In this document: piece after piece, positions 44,330 to 55,120 of the stretch
Layout of the letters: the number at the start of each line of letters is the position of its first letter
How positions within the stretch are numbered: the first letter of the stretch is position 1
Translations under genes and position numbers: made by a program
Assembly (NCBI GenBank): GCA_963575745.1
Contig: CAUYUJ010020174.1
Coordinates: 1-64,000, forward strand
DNA length: 64,000 bases
Reading direction: 5' to 3'
From: Prorocentrum cordatum
Taxonomy: Eukaryota > Sar > Dinophyceae > Prorocentrales > Prorocentraceae
Notes under the pieces: model-generated
What the model was told of the DNA's origin: nothing
What the model saw: the letters and a program-made list of their open reading frames with translations, nothing else
The model's database searches: none

Positions 44330-44345
44330 GCTCTTGTTGTTGTCG
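43765..44345 (+). repeat. Dispersed repeat family, copy 4 (tandem to copy 3)
   Basis: Repeats copy 3 in order: CTCCGGAAGCGGTTCCGCGC, GGCGGAGGCCCAGC, CTCGCTCGAGACG, the box at 44,190-44,252 and a TTG tract at 44,298-44,342. The boxes of copies 3 and 4 are about 606 bp apart. Confidence 0.85.
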
Positions 44346-44829
44346 CCGTCGCTGTGGTCTCCAGCAGGAGCGGGAAGAGGAGGAGGAGAAACAAAATCAT
44401 GAGGAGAGAGAGGGGAGGCACAGGAATAGCTAGAACAAGAGGGCTGACACATATCCGTGCTCAGAGAAATGGATGGTCCCGCGCACACCTTGGGGAGACG
44501 CGGAAGAGTTTTCGGCTGGTGTAGCGACCATGTGTGTTTGTATCATTTTTTTTTCCGGCGATCGCGTACTCCATGGCAAGCGCTACCGAAAGATCAGCTT
44601 GCCGTGCGACGACGTGTCCTCGATGGGGGCAAGTTCTGTCCCCTACCACGGTGCCGGGTGCCTTTCCTCTGCGTCATGTGCGCTCCCTGCTTCTTCCGTG
44701 GCCAGTCCCGCAGAAAGGCTTCCACAGGCCGTTTTGGCTTCTTCAGCCGGTGGGGGGTCTCCGTAGGGCCTGGCGGCGGTCACTCTCCAGCGGGCGAAGA
44801 ACGGCATCGAACAGACTTCTCCGTCACCC
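44346..44829. other. Unassigned
   Basis: Mixed sequence with a T9 run near 44,550. ORFs up to 270 codons run through on both strands but have no recognisable domain. Confidence 0.3.
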
Positions 44830-44867
44830 GGGGGCGCCTGTCCCAACCCCCTGGGACAGGCGCCCCC
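44830..44867. other. Perfect 16 bp hairpin
   Basis: GGGGGCGCCTGTCCCA at 44,830-44,845 and TGGGACAGGCGCCCCC at 44,852-44,867 are exact reverse complements around a 6-nt loop. No U-run or gene end is nearby to support a terminator reading. Confidence 0.85.
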
Positions 44868-45339
44868 CACGGCGAAGAAGTTCACTCTACAGGCTTCGAC
44901 GCTCTCCCACAACACCGGAGGCAGGAATTCTAGAGCCTGCAGTGCAGAACCAGAGGACCGCGCACGAGCAGCCACGCTGCGGGCGAGGAAAGAAGATGCA
45001 GAAACCAAAGTTCCCCCGGATCTCTACGGGAAACGCACCGCTCTTCGCCCGCTCAGTTCTCGGGAGCCCTGGCAGCGCGTCGGCCGCGCCGCCGCGCAGG
45101 AGCGGCCCTTGCGCGGGGGCGACCTCCGGTGCGCGGCCTTCCCCTGGGCGGCGCGGGGCGGCCGGCGCCCCGGCGCGCAGGTCGCACTGGCGCGCACCGC
45201 GCGCCGCAGTCGGCAGGCCGGGCGCCGGGGGTCGCCCTCGTCCAGGGGTGGCTCCTGTCGGAGGCGGCGACGGGGGCGAACACACCCAGCATTCGTTCGC
45301 AAACCAGGGGGGCCTGGTATACCCTCTCAATTCCGTCTT

Positions 45340-45457
45340 CAGCGTCGATTAGCGTCTGGGAGTGGATGAGATAGCGCCGATTTAGCGTCGGTTAGCGTCG
45401 ATCAGCGTCGATTTAGCGTCGATTAGCGTCGACTTAGCGTCGACTACCGTCGATTCG
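45340..45457 (+). repeat. TTAGCGTCGA tandem repeat
   Basis: About nine degenerate units of 11-13 bp around TTAGCGTCGATT, directly after an Arg/Ala-rich open frame on GC-rich DNA. Confidence 0.8.
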
Positions 45458-46410
45458 CAAGAGCCGACAAGATGGTACGGGAGGCTCCCATGAGTTGCCA
45501 CCGCAGAAATTTAGAAGAGACGTCAGCCTGCATGGGCTCGAGGTCCCGCTCAAGAGGATCAGGAGGCTGGACTGGACCCATGCGCGTGTTCCTGGGGCCT
45601 CTTTTTGCGTGGGGTGTTCGTGAATGTGGACCTGGACAGCTGTCTGAGCAAACGCTCTGAGTGTAGTTCATGGTCTTAGCCTCGAATTTTCTTGACTCTA
45701 AGCAGGGGTGCAGCCCAGGGGCGGACATCAGGCGTATTCGCCCGGGAGCCTTGCCGAAGGCATGAACCGTCGGCGCCCCCTGACACCCGTGCTGCTGCCC
45801 CCTGGGCTATTCGCCCCCATCGTCGCCCCCGATCTTGCGTGAAGCCGAACGTGCTCGTGGGCGAAGGTCGGCGGCGAGCGAGGGGGGAAGTGAGAAGGAG
45901 GAGGCCTTTTCAGAAGGCGGCGGGGCTTCTCAGAAGCCCTCGCGCCTTCTGAGAGGGTCCCTGTGCCTTCGGGGCAGGCTTCGAAAACTTCTCAGAAGGC
46001 CGGGGGGTCTTCCGAGCTTTCTGAGAAGGCCCGCCCCTTCTCTCTTCCCCCCTCCTGGCTCGCCGCCGAGAAGGCCCCGAGACGCCGCGGCCCGCCACCG
46101 ATCGGCCGCCGGGAGGCCCGGGGTGTGGGGGGCGGTTGGGCGGGTGGGGCTGCCCGGTGGCGCGCGCACCGGGCCCCCCCGCTGAGCGGACAAGGGTCCT
46201 CTCCTCCTACTCCCCCTCCCCCCCCCCCTCCTCCTCCTCCTCCTCCTCCTCCTCCTTCTTCCCTGCTCCTGCTTCTTGGAAGTGTCCGGCCCTTGTCTTG
46301 GAGGCTTCCTTGAGCAGTGCCGCGGAAGGCAGGAGGGCTTCCAGCGGCGGAGTGCTGTCTCAGGGGGACTTGCCATCCCTCGCCATGCCACGTGGAGCGT
46401 GGCGCTAGCT
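45458..46410. other. Unassigned, with CTTCTGAGAAGG inverted motifs and a CTC run
   Basis: 45,890-46,090 contains several CTTCTCAGAAGGC / CTTTCTGAGAAGGC self-complementary motifs. 46,210-46,260 is a CTC/TCC run. No gene recognised. Confidence 0.5.
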
Positions 46411-46498
46411 TGTGCATGGTAGTTGTGGGAAGGCCGTTGTGGTGTTTTGTTGGGAGGTCGTTTTCGGTGTCGTTGCTATTCTCGCTGTCTCTTCCAAC

Positions 46499-47316
46499 AT
46501 GGCCGTGATCCTTGACGCGTTCTCGGGTAAGTTGCTCTTTGTACACCTTGTCGTGTGTTGTCCTTGCGGCCACTGCGGGGCTACCTCATACCCTCCTTTA
46601 CTGCACGCGGTTGCATTTTCAGACGTAATCGAATACATGGTCCTTGCTGCCACAGTGTCGATGCAACGTGTCAGCGAGCAAACAGTAACCACGCACATCG
46701 ACGTGGAAGGGGAGCATGAAAGAATTTGGCGCCTCGCCAGGGTAAGGGTCAGGGCTACGCGGCTTTGCGTCCTAGCATGTGTCTGAGATGGCTGATGCTT
46801 GTGTTACTTGCTGACGGCGGCCATCCTGCTGATCTTGCTGGCGGGGGCGCGTTGGTTGTCGACACTGGCGGGGGTGTTTTCGGACCTGGGGCAAGAGTGT
46901 CGGAGAGTTTGCAGCACATTCCCATTAGTGGGCGTCAAAATTACCCTGACTGCCGCATGACGATTTGTGCCCTTGATTTGACGGTGCCTTCTTTCCTTGC
47001 TGCGCTGCCGTTCAGGTCAGTTTCCCGGTTAGTTTACATGTTTTGATTTCAGCAGGCCACAGTTAGTGTAATTCTAGGGATTGCCTCGGCAGTGTGAGTT
47101 TCCAGGTTGATGGCACGAATTTGTCCGTTTTCAAGCCAGAAGTCTGTCGAGTAGACAATCCAGATGATTCCCGTGGTTGGTTGGGAAGCGTAGAGAGCGT
47201 TCAGCACATTCTAGTGCGATTGCTGGAAGACGAATATCAGCCAGCGTTGACTCCAAATAGACGACTCAAATCAAGACATCCGAGGAATCAAGCCTGCTTG
47301 GAATCCGCAACTCAGC
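46499..47316 (+). CDS. Candidate intron-containing gene, unknown function, 3' end unresolved
   Basis: Four segments join in one frame across GT-AG boundaries. Exon 1 is 46,499-46,526 (MAVILDAFS), intron 46,527-46,622 (GTAAG..TTTTCAG). Exon 2 is 46,623-46,741 (VIEYMVLAATVSMQRVSEQ, HIDVEGEHERIWRLAR), intron 46,742-46,914 (GTAAGG..TTTGCAG). Exon 3 is 46,915-47,015 (HIPISGRQNYPDCRMTICAL), intron 47,016-47,092. Exon 4 starts at 47,093 (SFQVDGTNLSVFKPEVCRVD, LGSVESVQHILVRLLEDEY) and runs into an AAGC microsatellite. Phase is kept at each join and the amino-acid use is ordinary, unlike the repeat ORFs nearby. The frame is also open upstream of 46,499 to 46,412. I recognise no family. Confidence 0.4.
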
Positions 47317-47319
47317 AAG

Positions 47320-47580
47320 CATGCAAGCGTGCGAGCAAGCGCGCAAGCAAGCAAGCGCGCAAGCATGCATGCATGCATGCATGCATGCAAGCAAGCAAGC
47401 AAGCAAGCAAGCAAACAAGCACGCAAGCAAGCAAGCAAGCAAGCGTGCAAACGCGCAAGCGCGCAAGCAAGCAAGCAAGCAGGCATAGGCATAGGCGTAG
47501 GCATAGGAGTTAGGGGGGAGGCATAGGCATAGGCATAGCCATAGGAATTAGGGGGGGCATAGGAATTGGGGGGGGGGGGG
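47320..47580 (+). repeat. AAGC/ATGC tetranucleotide, GGCATA and G-run repeats
   Basis: GCAAGCAAGC-type repeats with CATG interruptions (47,320-47,480), then AGGCATAGGCATA units and GGAATTAGGGGGG units ending in a 12-13 nt G run near 47,570. Confidence 0.9.
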
Positions 47581-49030
47581 CAACAGACCAATTAGTGGTG
47601 TTTGAGCTGGGACTCCTATAGGGCACGCCTATTTGCAGGAATTCATTGCCGTCTTGCAAATCAAGAAGCAAGGGGTCCGCGTTTGGTTTCGCGTATTTCT
47701 GTTCTGGGTGGGACTGAGGCCCTGAGTGTGCCTCCTTGTTGGTTATTGGGAATTTTTGTGAAGCGTAGGCCGTTTTGGGCGCGATCCCGTATACGTACCA
47801 CTGAAGCCTGAGTTGGGGATAGACATGCGTGATGGGGTGGGTCACAGGACATCCTTGGCCGAGCCCACTATGGGAGCTCTTCCCGCTGGCATCTCAACTT
47901 TAACTCCATATGAGTACTGGCAGCCTACATTGATGGCAAGCCTGTCTGGGTGCCGATCCAGCTTGGAAGCACGCTCCATCGTCGTTTTGATTGGGCCTGT
48001 CGGTGCTCACTGCGCGAACGTGTCCCACAGGACTGTTTCGTGAGGCTCCTTCGAGGTGGGGAAAGCTTGAGGGGGTATACCATTATGGGAGCTAGCTCAT
48101 TTTGCGATCGCGTCCGGCTGCGGCATTTGTTAGGGCTCCCCCAGGGGTAGGGCGATTCCTACGGGGTAGCCCGCTTGTAGTTACGAGACCAGTTTGGCGA
48201 GGGGGCCTTGGGCGAAGCTCTCTGAGGGTCGTGGAGTGCATGACGGTCAGTCCGCTCAGGATGCAGGAAGGAATGTGGCGCATGAGGAGGCGAGAGGCGT
48301 AGAAGAAACTGCTTGGTCGGCCATCCGCTGTTGACAAAGCACGGGGCCAACACTTTCGTGCGCGGGGGTCCCCAGTGGCCCGGCCGCGCCAGAAGCCTGT
48401 TTATGGTTGGCATTGTTCAGGAGGGGAAAAAACACACAGACACAATTAATCGTCGATTCCCCAGAAAATATGGGAAAATATGGGAAGTGGGGGGAAGACA
48501 GAAACCCAGAACATATGGGAAAATATGGGGAGACTGGTTATTCGTGTGTATTTATTTGTGTGTCCCGGGGCCCCTTCAATTGTGGCCCCGCCGGCCTGCA
48601 CTCGCTGATTACACCACCTTGAGGACTGCGTGCGCTGAAGAAGTCTGGCAGGGGGATCGTCTGCACAGGAGGGGCCCTCGCGGGGGGATCGCCTCACAGG
48701 GAGAGTCTGCTTTTCGGAGGCCGACGCTGCACGCGATCTTTCCAGCGCAAACCGTTCAGGCTTCGAGGCAGTGGCGTGGCGCCAATCGCGAGCAGCTGTC
48801 TTGTGCCATCTGTCTCAACTGCAGGTGGAGCGGGCCCCAGAAAATTCAAGTCGCACAAATTTCTTGACACCAACATGCGAAGCAAATTCGATTGTGAAGG
48901 ATGGAAGGTGCTTGCACTTGATCTTGCAGAGGCGCGGCAGAGAAACCTGGGATGCAGGACCAAATTCGTCCTGCCATTGTCCAGCCCCGAGCTGGGCCAT
49001 ACGTTCGAATACTGCGAATCATGCACTTAA
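47581..49030 (+). other. Possible further exons, unresolved
   Basis: Short + frames with ordinary composition occur: YIDGKPVWVPIQLGSTLHRR within 47,905-48,150, and KFLDTNMRSKFDCEGWKVLA ending in CESCT and TAA at 49,030. An ATATGGGAAAATATGGG direct repeat lies at 48,470-48,530. These could be later exons of the preceding gene or separate relics; no domain is recognised. Confidence 0.25.
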
Positions 49031-51120
49031 TATTCTAGCCCGAAGCCTGGAAGGGAAAGCAGCGGCCGAAGGCGGCCCGAGGGCAACCTGACGTCGCGGG
49101 TTTTGATTGGCCCCCTCCTCTTTCTCTTCCATTCTCTCCATTTCCTCTGGCCTCCACCCTCTCCCTTTCCTTCCCTTGCCTTCCTTTTTCCTCGCCCTTC
49201 TCCCTCCCTCCTCTTGCCTCCCCTCCCCTCCCTTGCCCTTCAGCCTCCCTGCTCCTTTCCCGTGCCTCCCTCCTCCCTCCCTCCGTCCCCAGCTTCTTTT
49301 GATGACGCAGAGGGGAGGCGCTGTATTCGGCTCTGTGCCATCGAGTCTGCATTCGCGCTGCCGCAGTGGGTTCAGCTTGGGCGGTGGCCCTGAGCGGTAC
49401 GCCGTCATGTCCTCAGTTAGCCGATCACAGTGATTCTGGATCGCATGATCATGATCACAGTGATCGGTTCGCGATGGCTGCAACGAGCCAGGCGAGCGGC
49501 GGCTAGTTTATACATGCCATATGATTACGTCGTCTGATGGCGTGATCGGCCCAGCGATCCTTCTCCCCTCTTCCTTCTTCTACGTCTCCTCTCCTATCCC
49601 TTCATTCGGCTGTGAAGCCGACCAAGAGTATGGTTGGTTCGCGCCGCGTCGACTTGGCGGCAACGCCGGCGCTGGCGTTCAAGGTAGAATGTCACTGGCG
49701 GCCTGTACCAGGCTGATAAAGAACGATGTCTGCTGTTAGATCGCTGAGATCAAACAAGGTTGGACGATCTGCGCGGTGTCAGAAGCCAACGTGCCCGTTG
49801 TCACAATGCATAGAAATCCGCCGTTCGAGAAGCCAAGGCAGTGGCCTCGTGCAGGGTGTTCTGCGCGTGTACTGGTCTGGACGGCTCATGCAGATACTGC
49901 TGCAAGGTCTGTGGCCTGGAGCGTTTGCTGGCGTTCCTCTCTTCCCATGCATGGTCCATGGTTGACACAAATATGCAATTTGCTTGGCGAGTAACGTCTT
50001 CTGTTGCTGGTTCAGACGGCCTCTAGAACGCTTCGTTTTGGAACCCCTTTGAGAATATGATTGAAGCGCCTGCTCTGCTGCGCCTGCTTTGCTGCTCGTG
50101 CTCAGCTGCGCGCGCCTTGGAGGCGTCTGCGCACATGCCTCGGGAGGAGCTCTCATCCCCACGATCGAGTGTGCCAGAGATTGGCCGGCTGTTTTGGCGT
50201 GGGCCGCGCTTCTGAGGAGCAGGAGAAGGCTTAAGAGGAGGAGCAGCAGGAGGAGGAGGAGGAGGGGGAGGAGGAGGAGGAGGAGGAGGGCTCGAGGAGG
50301 AGAGGGAAGAAGAGTGAGACAAATATGGGGTTCTTTTCGGGGTGTTTGGCGCATCTTTAGGTCAGGCTGCGACTCTATCATTTCGCCATTGCCCAGCTTG
50401 CTGGCAAGATGTGCCCCCGACGTCCCAGTCCACAACCTGCTTGTGCCTGCCCGAGCCAGGAGGCAAACGTACAAGCACCCGTGCAGATTCCACCGTCTTT
50501 GTCCTCCTCCTTCCAACGCGTGTGCCCCTGAGAAGAGCCTTCGCTGCGTTTCGGTTTGGGGCCCTTGTCGGTCCCCCTCGTCGCGGTACGACTGTCTGGG
50601 AGTTAGCGCTTGTCTCGAAGCCACGTCCACAGCAAGAAGCTCTCAAGAAGAGGGAATGACATGGTGAGTAGTAGGGGTTTCTGCTGAGCGGCTGCTGCTG
50701 CGGCAGCGTCGCTGCCGCGAGTTTCGCCTCGGCTGTTCGATTTGCTTCTGCACCCGTCTACTGCTGGGTATGCCGTTTTCAGCTATGTCTCGTACTTGTG
50801 TCTTCGCGTGTGTGATGTATCCAATGCTTGGGCATGCTTGCCCTGGTCGCAAGCAGTCGCCAGAGAGTTTCTTATGCGATCCATGCAGGAGCACGCGGAG
50901 GAGGAGGAGTGGATAATGCGTCTCCAGCCTCGAAGTCCTCTCATCCAGCTGTCTGCGGCAAGTCACGCCACCGTTTCAGCCCAGCACCTCGGGTGGCGAC
51001 TGTCCGGGGGGCGCCCAGAAGGCCATAACGCGTAACACCTCGTGTATTGAGGCGTGAGGTAACCGTAGCACGTGATACATTTTTACGCGTTGTGTCGAGA
51101 TTTTCTTCGCGTCCTCGTCA
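49031..51120. other. Unassigned, with CTC-rich and GAG-rich tracts
   Basis: 49,100-49,290 is pyrimidine-rich (CTCC/TTCC); 50,218-50,310 is a GGA/GAG run. A 61-codon + frame at 49,841-50,026 is Cys-rich (CRYCCKVCGLERLLAFL) but unassigned. No confident gene. Confidence 0.4.
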
Positions 51121-51229
51121 TATTCCTCCCTTTCTTCAGTCCTTTCTTTGGCTCGTGTGAGGCGGTCTTGGAGGTCCATTGGGCCACTGGGCCGTCTTGG
51201 GGACATCTTCGGCCGTCTTGGGGCCCACC
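51121..51229 (-). repeat. GGCCGTCTTGGGG minisatellite, 5' of the spliced-leader insertion
   Basis: Short GC-rich units around GGCCGTCTTGGGG, the same type as the array at 52,690-53,140 on the other side of the spliced-leader-headed segment. Confidence 0.6.
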
Positions 51230-51251
51230 TCCGTAGCCATTTTGGCTCAAG
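51230..51251 (+). other. Dinoflagellate spliced-leader sequence (genomic relic)
   Basis: All 22 bases match the dinoflagellate spliced leader, including the invariant CCATTTTGGCTCAAG end; the first base is T. In these organisms the leader is added to mRNA by trans-splicing, so a copy fused to coding sequence with no splice donor behind it (the next bases are ATG) marks a reverse-transcribed mRNA. A donor SL RNA gene is unlikely because the leader's usual following GT donor is absent. Confidence 0.9.
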
Positions 51252-52021
51252 ATGTCCTACACAGGGGGCCGTCGCCCCTTGGGGGCGAAGGGATACCGCC
51301 ATTCCGCGGCAGCCAGAGCGAGCTCTCGCTGGGAAGCGGGGCGGCGGACAGCGATGGCTCCTCTTGCTGGCGGCGGTGGCGTTGGCGATTTTGGCGGCGG
51401 GGGCGGCGGCGGAGCACGAAGTCCGTGGCGTCGGGCACCGTGGGTCCAGTCATCGTGGTCTACCGCCGAGAGCAGACCAGTCAACCGCCCCAGCTGGGGG
51501 CGAGGCGGAGCAGGCAGTGGGGTCAAAGCGTTATGCCAAGGATTGCGGCAAGTGGCTGTGGTCTGGCAGGCTGGCGGATGTGGGCTACCAATGCAAGTGC
51601 GGCGGGACCAAACGGGGTGAAGCAGCGCCGCGACATGGTCAGTACCGCGCGTACGCAGGCGACTGCACCAGCAGCTACAAGGACGAGAACGCACCCCACC
51701 TGCAGTACCTGGAGATGGCCGCAAAGCAGTGCGTTGGCGCAGACAAAAAAACGAACCGAGGCGGTGCTCAACAGCTTGGCGCCGAAGCCAGACACCTCGC
51801 AGCACACACCACAGACAGGCACTCGAGCGGCACTTCGGGCAGCAGGGGATGCAGCACAGAAGGCGACCAAGGCGCAGCAGAAGGCCTACAGGCGTCGAGA
51901 ACAGCCCACATCGGCCTTGGAGCAGGCGGAGAAGGATTTCCTGGAGCGTTCCGCCGAGGTGGCAACAGCGGAGGACCGAGTCATGGGGGAGCTGGGGGGG
52001 TTGCGTCGTGCGTTTTGCTGA
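51252..52021 (+). pseudogene. Retroposed LINE ORF1-like gene behind a spliced leader
   Basis: About 270 bp after the leader the + strand encodes a Cys finger, KDCGKWLWSGRLADVGYQCK with a following CGG, then EMAAKQC. At an A7 run (51,747-51,753) the sensible frame changes to RTEAVLNSLAPKP, AALRAAGDAAQKATKAQQKA and LEQAEKDFLERSAEVATAED, a coiled-coil-like stretch that ends at TGA (52,019-52,021). The finger-plus-coil layout matches the gene at 37.4-38.5 kb, so I read it as LINE ORF1-like. The frame directly after the leader ATG (122 codons) is different and Gly-rich, so the true start is uncertain. From 52,021 to about 52,600 Ser/Gly/Val-rich frames continue. Confidence 0.5.
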
Positions 52022-52689
52022 CAGTGTGGCCTCGAGTCAGAGCGCAGGGGGACCGCGCGCCCCGCCGCTGGAAGTTTCTCCATCGGCCAACTTCGATGGT
52101 GACGTCGTACGTTCTGCTGGCAGCGGAACCTCGAGTCAGATCGTAGGGGGGCCTCCCGCCCTTTCGTTGGGTGTCGGGGCCAAGCCGCCAGAGGTCTCTG
52201 GTGGCGCGGTGTGTAGCCCAGCGGCTATTTCGGGAGGTTGCGTCGCCAGTTTTGCTGTGGAGCTGGAGGTGGTGGAGGGCGGGGGCGAGGCCGGCGGCAG
52301 CGTGCCATTTCGGGCCGAGGAGACGGGCGTCGGGACAGGAGCGAGCCCGAGAGGTGGAGTGCGGATCGGCGCGGAGATGGATTTACCTGCTAAGCAGAGG
52401 AAGACCAGCGTGGAGGAGTCGGGCGTCGAGCTGGCGGCGAGCTCGAGTGGGGTGCGGATCGACGAGGAGATGGAATCACCTGCGAAGCAGGAAAAGCCCA
52501 GCGGAGCCGTGCAGAGCGGCGAGACGCTGCCGTCGAGAATGAGCCGAAGGCGGAGGCCAGCGGCGAGTTCGGCGTTCTGAAGGGGCGCTGCCGTTTGCAG
52601 TGCGGATCTGCCCCAGCCTGGGGCGTGGCTGTCCGCTGGAGCCGAGCCAGAAAGCCACAAAGTCCTGGGGCTCACCTGGGTCGGCTTGG

Positions 52690-53140
52690 GGGCCTCATGG
52701 CCGTCGGAGTGGCCTCCAGCGGCCGTCGCGGGGCCGTCTTTTAGCCGTCTTGTGCCGTTCAAAGGGTTCTCTGAGGCCGTCTTGATCGCTCCTGGAGGCC
52801 CTCTTGGGCCAACGTGGGGCTCCTGTGGGTTGTCCTGAGGCCGCATTGCAAGTGTGGGGCTTCTTGGGCCGTCCTGGTGGCATCTCGGAGGCCTCGCCTC
52901 TAGGGCCGTCTGGGGCCGCAGGGCTCCAGAAAAATATGAAAACGTCCAAATCTTTGAAGCAAATGCGGGGGACTTTCGCCTCGGGTTGTCTTCGGGTCCT
53001 GTTGGCTGGTCTTCGGGTCCGGTTAGGCCGTCTTCGGGTCCTGCTGGGCCGTCTTGAGGCCATCTTGGACCGCCTCTGGACCATATTGGCCCGCCTTGGG
53101 TCACCTCGGCGGCCTTGCCTTTGCCTGCCTCGGCCGTCTT
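52690..53140 (-). repeat. GGCCGTCTTG / GGACC minisatellite
   Basis: Degenerate 12-25 bp units with GGCCGTCTTG, GGTCTTCGGGTCC and GGCCATCTTGGACC. The - strand reads PRWPQDGPxGPED-type repeats. It flanks the spliced-leader segment together with 51,121-51,229. Confidence 0.7.
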
Positions 53141-53320
53141 GGGAAGCGGGATCGCGGATCATTTTTTCTCGAGGGATCATGGCTCCAGGAGCGCGGATCC
53201 ACGGTTCTTGATGAGGTTTCCTGGCCTTGGCAGCGCGGACCCACGGTTTTCCCCACATCCTAAGTGGTGCTCTCGTTTTCTTTGGACACCCCCCGCGCAG
53301 GAACCTCACCATCACTCCTC
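53141..53320. other. Short unassigned spacer
   Basis: Two near repeats of GCGCGGA(T/C)CCACGG (53,190 and 53,230) and no gene. Confidence 0.4.
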
Positions 53321-54045
53321 CCCTTCTTTTCTTCATCATCAGTATCATCGTCATCCTCTTCCTTCCGCTCATCATCATCATCATCATCATCACCATCACC
53401 ATCACCATCATGACCACCATCACCCTCCTCCTCCTCCTCCTTCGTCTCATCGTCGTCGTCATCGTCATCGTCGTCGTCGTCATCGTCATCGCCATCGTCA
53501 TCGTGATCGTCATCGTTGTCGTCATCAGCAACGCCATCACCATCACCATCACCGCCATCATCATTTTTAACAACAACATGTTCGTCATCACCATCATCAT
53601 TACCGTCATCACCGTTATCATTATCGCCACCATCAACATTACCAGCATCAACATCACAATCATCAGCATCACCACCGCCATGATCGCCATCGTCATCATC
53701 AGCAGCATCATCATCATCACCGTCATCAACATCACCACCACCGTCATCATCTCCAACATCAGCATCGCCATGATCAGCGTCACCACCATCACCATCATCA
53801 CCATCGTCGTCACCATCATCATCATCATCACCATCATCACCATCATCACCATCATCATCATCGTCATCTCCGTCACCATCATCATCGCCAGCATCACTAC
53901 CATCATCATCTGTAACATCATCATCATCATCATCATTTTCATCGTCATTGCCATCGTCATTGTCATCGTCATCATCAATGTCACCACCATCATCATCCGC
54001 ATCATCATCATCATCGTCGTCGTCGTCATCACCATCATCATCTCA
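53321..54045 (+). repeat. CAT/ATC trinucleotide array, about 720 bp
   Basis: CATCATCATCACCATCACC-type sequence with CGTCGT and single-base interruptions. It produces Ile/His/Ser or Met/Val ORFs that are not genes. Confidence 0.95.
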
Positions 54046-54099
54046 CACACACACGCTCACACACTCACGCAACCATTCACACATCCATATTCTCATACC

Positions 54100-55120
54100 G
54101 AGGAAATCTCTTGCAACGAAGTCTCGAGCGGGAGCCCCGTCCCTATTGGGACCGCGTGTCATGTTGTTAATCCGGGGCTGCCGTCGGAAAATCTTGTCAA
54201 CACCCAGGTTTGCTGACACCCGGGGGCCTGCATCCAGATGAACTGTCGAGCGAGAGCCTTGTCTGTGAGTGCATTACAAGGAAGTTGCGGTGCCCGCAGA
54301 TCATGTTGGTAATCCGAGGCGGCCATCGGAAATCCATAGAATACGCAAGTTTGCTGAAACCTGGGAGCTTGAATCCAGAGGAAGTGTCGAGCGGGATTCT
54401 CGTTTGTGCTCGCATTGCGAGGAGGTATCGAGCGGGAGTCCCCTTCCTGCGGTGCCCGCAGATCATGTTGGTAATCCGAGGCCGCCATCGGATTCCCATG
54501 TAAAAACGCAGGTTGAATGACACCTGGGAGCCTGAATCCACAGGAAGTCTTGAGCGAGAGCTTCGTTTGTGAGTGAATTGCAAGGAAGTCTCGAGCGGGA
54601 CCCCCCCCTCCTTATGGTTTCGCATGTTAGTAGTCCGAGGCGGCCAGTGGATTCCCATGTGTTTTATATTAAGCAAAGGTTTCGTGACACCTGGGAGCCT
54701 GAGGCCAGAGGAAGTCTCAAGTGGGAGCTTCGTTCCTGAGCAACCTGAGAGGGAGTCTCGAGCGGGAGCCTCGTCTGTGAGTGAAATGCAGGAAGTCTCG
54801 AGCGAGGGACCCCTCATTATGGGCTACCCATGTCGCCCGGGGCGGCAATCGGAATACTGGGAGCCTGAAACCAAAGGAAGTCTTGAGCGGGGGCCTATGT
54901 CTCGGGCGCTCGCCTGGACGTGACTCGCGGGTAAGTCCTGAGCGGGAGCCCTTCGCTACGGCCGCCCGCCTCATGTTTTTCATCCGAGGCGGCCATCAGG
55001 ATTCCCTGTACATCATTATGGTGACATGTCGGAGTCTGACTCCTGAGAGAGTCTCGAATGGGAGCCTCGCTCTTTGTCGAGCGTCCTTCGTAATCCGAGG
55101 TGGCAATCCTCAAGCACGCT
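54100..55120 (+). repeat. Degenerate tandem array with GTCTCGAGCGGGAGC motif
   Basis: About seven units of 115-205 bp. Each has GAAGTCTCGAGCGGGAGC, an AATCCGAGGCGGCCATCGGA block (near 54,168, 54,310, 54,471, 54,630, 54,839, 54,978 and 55,091) and ACACCTGGGAGCCTGAATCC. The first motif is the reverse complement of the GCTCCCGCTCGAGAC motif of 40.8-44.2 kb. Confidence 0.85.

Noticed and set aside
51301-51420. Hydrophobic stretch (LLLLAAVALAILAAG) as a signal peptide of the SL-headed gene
   Set aside because: It comes from a GCG/GGC-rich run in one of three open frames and precedes a finger domain typical of ORF1; no supporting start.
52695-54050. Met-rich 451-codon - strand frame
   Set aside because: Antisense reading of the CAT array.
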